Position numbers and translations under genes: made by a program
Assembly (NCBI GenBank): GCA_036386835.1
Contig: DASVUX010000011.1
Span: 581,311-645,310 of the forward strand
Reading direction: 5' to 3'
DNA length: 64,000 nt
Source: 2-12-FULL-35-15 sp036386835
GTDB lineage: Bacteria; Bacteroidota; Bacteroidia; 2-12-FULL-35-15
Shown: positions 60,041 to 64,000 of the stretch, in pieces
Layout of the letters: the number at the start of each line of letters is the position of its first letter
Position numbering within the stretch: the first letter of the stretch is position 1
The notes under the pieces: generated by a model
Seen by the model: the letters and a program-made list of their open reading frames with translations, nothing else
The model's database searches: none
What the model was told of the DNA's origin: nothing

Positions 60041-62203
60041 CTAGTTGTTATTATCTATTACTTCCTTAGACCTGTCCTGTCCGAATGAAAGGAATAATCC
60101 AATAAAGAAAAAGCGTTTGGCAGGAGGCCCCACCGCGTTTCTTCTCAGGCCATCATATGAATAGCGGTAGCTGTAAACCTGTTCATTCCCGATCACATTC
60201 CCAACCGAAACAGCGAGCACTGCGAAGCAGCGGCCGATCTGCCTGAGGTATGCTGCATTAATACCAACAGTGTGAAAATCGATTGTCCGGTCAGACATAA
60301 AATCGGGATTGTTCGGATTGAAATACGGTCGTCCCGTAGCATAGCTGTAGGTTGCACCGGTGCTCAGATTTAGCTTGGTGAAGAACTTCTTAAATACCAG
60401 TGATGCTGTGTGGGTAGCTGCAAATGGCGGTGTTACAGGTTTCGGGTAATTCAGCCACTGTCTTTTTGTATCCAGGTAGGTATAGGAAATCCAGTAATCA
60501 ACCCCTTTAAAAGTTTTTTTATCCCGCCAGAAAATATCCAATCCCTGCGCATACCCGCTTCCCCTGTTGGAGGTGTCGGTCAGTGTGCTTGTAAGATTAT
60601 CATATTTCTTATAATAGATCTCTGCCCTAAGCGTATGATAATCATCAACACGCTGCATATTCAGTATGTAATGCGAAGCCTTGTTGTACCCCGGAACCTG
60701 AGGATAGAAGAGGTAATCCCTGTCAGGCTTCTGGTAAAACTGCCCGTAGGCAAATGAAACCTGGCTGAATTCTCCCAGCTTGTATGCGATCGATGTGCGC
60801 GGTGATACTACAAGTTTGTTGATCAGGCTGGAGTGTTCTCCGCGGACACCGGCACGCCAGACTAATTTAGTAGTGAGATAAATATCAGCTTCTGTGAACC
60901 CGGCAGTATAGTTATCAAATACATTGATTGTCCTGTGATAAGATGTATAGCTATTTTTTCCATCGATCTTAAAGCCGTCATAGGAATATTGGTATTCCGC
61001 ACCAACACGGATAATAGACAGCCTCCCGATCCCCCGGCTTAGGACAACTCTTCCCTGGCTCAGGTCACTTTGTGAACGAATGGTATCAGTCCAGGTCTTG
61101 ATATTATCAACGTTTGTGCTGTAAGATGCACCGATATGAAGGATAAACTTTTCTCCGAGCCGCTCTTTATAAGTAAGATTCGTATAAATATTATTATTGT
61201 TCAGGTCAAAAAGGTTTTTGAAGCCGTTCGTGCTGTCAATGCTGAATGTTTTGATACCCATATCACCCAGGTTGAAGTAGCCGTAAAATTTGAGTATTCC
61301 TGTTGCCGATGTTTTCTTTCGGAAGTTGAGGGAGCCGCCTGAAAACTGGGGCGCCCGTGTATATTCTGGTGCTTGCTTTACAACCTGGAAGTAGGGAAGG
61401 AGGTTGGTGTAGTTGAGATCAAATCCTGCACTCATTTTCTTTTCCTTCCAGAGATGATTATGTCCGACACCCACACCAACGGATGACAATGCAACAGTTG
61501 AGGATGTCTGATCAGGAAGGTCCTGCGTTTCCAATGCAAGCACAGAAGAGATGCCCTGCCCGTACTGGGCGGAGTAGCCGCCGGTGCTGAATATGGTTCC
61601 TTTGAATAAAAACGGGGAGAACCGGCCACGGGTGGCAAGATCAGGCACAGAACTGAAAAACGGATTATTCACCACCATTCCGTCAATAAGTGTTTTTGTT
61701 TCAGTTCCTGTTCCTCCGCGGACAAACAGACCTTCCGATTCGCCTACCTGCTGTGCACCGGGCAGTGTTTTCAGCGCACCGACAATATCTCCCTGTGCAC
61801 TGGCTGTGGTAACGATATCAAGAGGCTTTAATACCGTGGCTTTTTTCTCATCGCTTGCTTCGATAGTTCCTGCGGAGATGGTAACTACTTTTAATTCATT
61901 GAGCGATTCCTTCATCACCGGGTTATAATTTATATCCGCCCCGTTAAGACGCACCTTCTTTTCAATAGGATCAAACCCGATCATACTCGCCACAAGCAAG
62001 ACTTCCCCCGTATCGCTGGCAATAAAAGAATAATTACCGTTGGCATCTGTTGTTGAGCCGTCATAGCTGTCTTTGATCAGGATATTAACACCCGGGACAG
62101 GCTGTTTTTTCTGATCTGTGATCCTGCCTGAGATCTTGGTCTGCGCAGAAGTCGCCTGAAATAGCAATAAAATCAATACAGAGCAAGTAAATATCCTTTT
62201 CAT
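60041..62203 (-). CDS. TonB-dependent outer-membrane receptor
   Basis: 720 residues. Signal peptide MKRIFTCSVLILLLFQATSAQ; CarboxypepD_reg-like domain (about 23-105, ISGRITDQKKQPVPGVNILI); plug (about 120-225, VGALKTLPGAQQVGESEGLFVRGG, TKTLIDGMVVNN, GYSAQYGQGISSVLALET); beta-barrel ending FFFIGLFLSFGQDRSKEV. Shorter than the receptor at 4397. Ligand unknown. It leads an apparent operon with a helical-repeat protein, a membrane protein, a winged-helix regulator and a 2TM protein. Strong promoter with an operator-like inverted repeat (62231-62270). Confidence 0.92.
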   Translation of the reverse strand: MKRIFTCSVLILLLFQATSAQTKISGRITDQKKQPVPGVNILIKDSYDGSTTDANGNYSFIASDTGEVLLVASMIGFDPIEKKVRLNGADINYNPVMKESLNELKVVTISAGTIEASDEKKATVLKPLDIVTTASAQGDIVGALKTLPGAQQVGESEGLFVRGGTGTETKTLIDGMVVNNPFFSSVPDLATRGRFSPFLFKGTIFSTGGYSAQYGQGISSVLALETQDLPDQTSSTVALSSVGVGVGHNHLWKEKKMSAGFDLNYTNLLPYFQVVKQAPEYTRAPQFSGGSLNFRKKTSATGILKFYGYFNLGDMGIKTFSIDSTNGFKNLFDLNNNNIYTNLTYKERLGEKFILHIGASYSTNVDNIKTWTDTIRSQSDLSQGRVVLSRGIGRLSIIRVGAEYQYSYDGFKIDGKNSYTSYHRTINVFDNYTAGFTEADIYLTTKLVWRAGVRGEHSSLINKLVVSPRTSIAYKLGEFSQVSFAYGQFYQKPDRDYLFYPQVPGYNKASHYILNMQRVDDYHTLRAEIYYKKYDNLTSTLTDTSNRGSGYAQGLDIFWRDKKTFKGVDYWISYTYLDTKRQWLNYPKPVTPPFAATHTASLVFKKFFTKLNLSTGATYSYATGRPYFNPNNPDFMSDRTIDFHTVGINAAYLRQIGRCFAVLAVSVGNVIGNEQVYSYRYSYDGLRRNAVGPPAKRFFFIGLFLSFGQDRSKEVIDNNN

Positions 62204-62230
62204 ATAACCTTTGAACCGTTAAATATTTCA

Positions 62231-62262
62231 CAAATATAAACTGGTTTATAAAGTAAACCAAA
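62231..62262 (-). promoter_or_regulatory. Promoter of the TonB receptor operon
   Basis: On the minus strand TTTG (62262-62259), 20 nt, then TATATTTG (62238-62231), a full -33/-7 pair. The leader to 62203 is about 20 nt. Confidence 0.78.
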
Positions 62263-62270
62263 TTTATATT
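62233..62270. promoter_or_regulatory. Operator-like inverted repeat over the TonB receptor promoter
   Basis: GGTTTA (62243-62248) and TAAACC (62254-62259) are inverted around TAAAG, and outer arms AATATAAA (62233-62240) and TTTATATT (62263-62270) also match, giving 14 matched base pairs. The repeat covers both promoter boxes, so a bound protein would block RNA polymerase. Confidence 0.5.
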
Positions 62271-62297
62271 GAAGTTTTTTATCCGTGCTGGGTCGTG

Positions 62298-63824
62298 TTA
62301 CTGGAATTTCTGGTTGTCCTGCTTTTCGAGGACTTCAAGAAAAGACCGGCCTGTGGTTTTACTTTTATACCATGAAAAAATATCAAAGTATTCAAGTATT
62401 TTATATTCCATAGGGTCAAAATTTTTCTGGAGATCAGTATAAAGGTCTTTCAGCAGAACATTTAAACTCATCCTGTTCTGCTTCAGGAGCACACCCCTAA
62501 AAAAACGAATAGCAATCGACTCAAGGGAATATAGCTTCTCGTTGCGTATAAAGAACTTCTCTGCCGAGTTAAGATGGTACTTTAAAGAGCTGCTTTCTCC
62601 CAGCTCATAATAGCAGAAGAGCAAAAGAGTTCGTGCAAAACAATGAAAAAATAATTTGTCAGGGTGGGTTTCAGTATGAATGATCCTGTTTGCCCAGGAA
62701 ATGGCTTTTTTTATATTATTATGGATAAAGTTTGTATAAGCCACGTGATAATAAAAGATCACACGATGGGTTTCACTGATCAAAGGATTATCGCCTAAGT
62801 GTTTCTCCAGGGAGTTCATAAGTTCCAGCGGCCTGTGAAAATTGTAATTGTTCTTTGAATGGAAGTATTCTCTTATAATAACGCGGAGCTCGATCTGCGA
62901 CCGGATGGTCTTTTTATCGGAGTGTTCATATTGAAGTGGTATGTTTTTCAGTTTTTGCATGCTAAGCTCAAATTCCTGGTGGAGGGCGTTTTCACTGGCG
63001 GTGGCCATGTAGTTATTGAGCAGCTTGATATATTGTAAAATATTTTCTGAAATGTAGTGTGGGTTTTTCTCTGCCAGTGTTAATGCAGCTTTTGCATGCT
63101 GCAAGTATGATTTCCTGTCGTCAAGGGCAGAATAATATTTACACAGTGTTTTGTAATAGATGATCTTAGCCTGGAGAGAGAGGGCTTCTTTTACATTACT
63201 GAACCGTTTGTCATCAATAACCGCCCTGAGCTGCTTTACTTCTGCCTTTTTCCTGGTATAAATGATCTCAACATACAACCTGGAGATTTCTTCATACCTG
63301 GTTTTGAAAAAAGACAAATTATTGATCTGGACTATTGTATGGTTCTCTTCCAGCTGAACCTTCCCTGCCGCACCGATCTGCTGCTGCTCTATATAAAGGG
63401 TTCTCTCGAGATCGTAGATCTCCAGGAGGACGGTAAACTTTTCATGTCTTCCCGCGAGCTCCTTTGCTTTGTACAATTGTTTTAAGCATTGGTCGTAAAG
63501 GCCCTTTGGTTGAAGCACATACACACTGCTCAGCATTTTCTGGAGGGAAAGATTTATGTTCTTCCTGGAATAATAGGAATCCAGCGAGCTGAGGATCCTT
63601 TCATACAGGTAGATCTTCAGGCGGGGAAGCTGCTTTATATATTTTTCCTTTTGAAGGAGCTCAGCTTCATTGTAAACGTCCTGGTTATCAATGGCAGTGA
63701 ACAGCCTGAGGAAATTGGTATTCTTTTCCTGGTAGGAAAATGAGGTTTTTTTAATGTATCCCTTTTCACTTTTATTTAATGATTTAATAAGAAGAAAAAG
63801 GTCTTTTGAATTTTTGCGCGACAT
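62298..63824 (-). CDS. Large helical cytoplasmic protein, paralogue of the 50.6-kb gene
   Basis: About 508 residues, mostly alpha-helical, without signal peptide or membrane segments. I chose the ATG at 63824 (MSRKNSKDLFLLIKSLNKSEKGYIK) over an 11-residue longer frame. The N-terminal module resembles that of the protein at 50606-52057 (basic helix, F..L......NTNFLRLFTAI, then YERILSSLDSYYS). The remainder has TPR-like helices (LYKAKELAGRHEKFTVLLEIYDLERTL and YYSALDDRKSYLQHAKAAL are examples of the pattern). Function unknown. The final 170 nt of the window upstream of it show no clear promoter. Confidence 0.72.
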   Translation of the reverse strand: MSRKNSKDLFLLIKSLNKSEKGYIKKTSFSYQEKNTNFLRLFTAIDNQDVYNEAELLQKEKYIKQLPRLKIYLYERILSSLDSYYSRKNINLSLQKMLSSVYVLQPKGLYDQCLKQLYKAKELAGRHEKFTVLLEIYDLERTLYIEQQQIGAAGKVQLEENHTIVQINNLSFFKTRYEEISRLYVEIIYTRKKAEVKQLRAVIDDKRFSNVKEALSLQAKIIYYKTLCKYYSALDDRKSYLQHAKAALTLAEKNPHYISENILQYIKLLNNYMATASENALHQEFELSMQKLKNIPLQYEHSDKKTIRSQIELRVIIREYFHSKNNYNFHRPLELMNSLEKHLGDNPLISETHRVIFYYHVAYTNFIHNNIKKAISWANRIIHTETHPDKLFFHCFARTLLLFCYYELGESSSLKYHLNSAEKFFIRNEKLYSLESIAIRFFRGVLLKQNRMSLNVLLKDLYTDLQKNFDPMEYKILEYFDIFSWYKSKTTGRSFLEVLEKQDNQKFQ

Positions 63825-64000
63825 AAAAGATATGTGATACCTCTTAGATGCCTTCAATAAATAAAGGTTGCAGGGCTGGAGTGCCTCTCCAAATGAAATC
63901 TATGCGCTGTTTTTAAAAATACAAAACTCATGTAATCAGATAGTTGTATTGTGTCTAAGCTTTTTACGTGTGTATTCCAAATGAAATTAACACTGATTTT

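Overview
The window is chromosomal DNA from a member of the Bacteroidota. The evidence is: seven proteins ending in type IX secretion (T9SS, type A) C-terminal sorting domains; two TonB-dependent receptors with N-terminal carboxypeptidase-regulatory domains; MurF-Alr and DAHP synthase-chorismate mutase fusions typical of the phylum; many families restricted to it (DUF3098, DUF4271, DUF4199, DUF3108, 2TM domain); and promoters of the Bacteroidota type (-7 TAnnTTTG, sometimes with -33 TTTG/TTG 19-20 bp upstream). Non-mevalonate (MEP) isoprenoid genes are present. I cannot fix order or genus. Base composition and style look uniform, and I see no insertion sequence, prophage, CRISPR array, tRNA or rRNA.

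Layout. 1-2.1 kb: CBS-domain protein (cut by the window edge), pdxJ and an alpha/beta hydrolase. 2.2-12.8 kb, all minus strand: a secretion block with a very large T9SS protein, a hidden 39-residue membrane protein, a lamin-tail T9SS protein, a TonB receptor and a T9SS endonuclease I. 13-15.8 kb: deoxyhypusine-synthase-like protein, DAHP synthase-chorismate mutase, small membrane protein. 15.8-19.5 kb: DUF3108 and leuS. 19.7-28.8 kb: housekeeping run ftsX, DUF3098, uppP, truB, queA, ispD, amidohydrolase, rlmN, polyprenyl synthetase, YwqK-like lipoprotein. 28.8-30.8 kb: haem lipoprotein, YceI and beta-barrel. 30.9-35 kb: DUF4271, hemD, rnpA, yidD, S41 protease. 35-39.3 kb: O-antigen ligase-like protein, two glycosyltransferases, meaB. 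39.5-48.2 kb: murF-alr, tdk, conserved hypothetical, M28 peptidase, rsmI, corA, YwqK-like protein, EamA transporter. 48.3-53.8 kb: three T9SS proteins (two built from PKD repeats) and a cytoplasmic helical protein. 53.8-57.9 kb: ispG and a TPR-SpoIIE phosphatase. 58-62.2 kb: an apparent operon of TonB receptor, helical-repeat protein, membrane protein, winged-helix regulator and 2TM protein. The window ends with a paralogue of the helical protein.

The strongest candidate for something undescribed is a roughly 56-nt element repeated in the 5' leaders of the two T9SS genes at 8.2 and 12.7 kb. Both copies lie 13-14 nt downstream of a -7 box, share two conserved sequence blocks, and keep their terminal stem with a compensatory change, which suggests a structured leader RNA. 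Other points of note: a pair of inverted REP-like hairpins with a compensatory base-pair change (39.3-39.4 kb); an operator-like inverted repeat inside the promoter of the TonB/regulator operon (62.2 kb); several start codons so close to their -7 box that the mRNAs should be nearly leaderless; a TruB with a large charged insertion in its N-terminal region; and a deoxyhypusine-synthase homologue lacking the catalytic lysine. All functional calls come from reading motifs; no database search was run.
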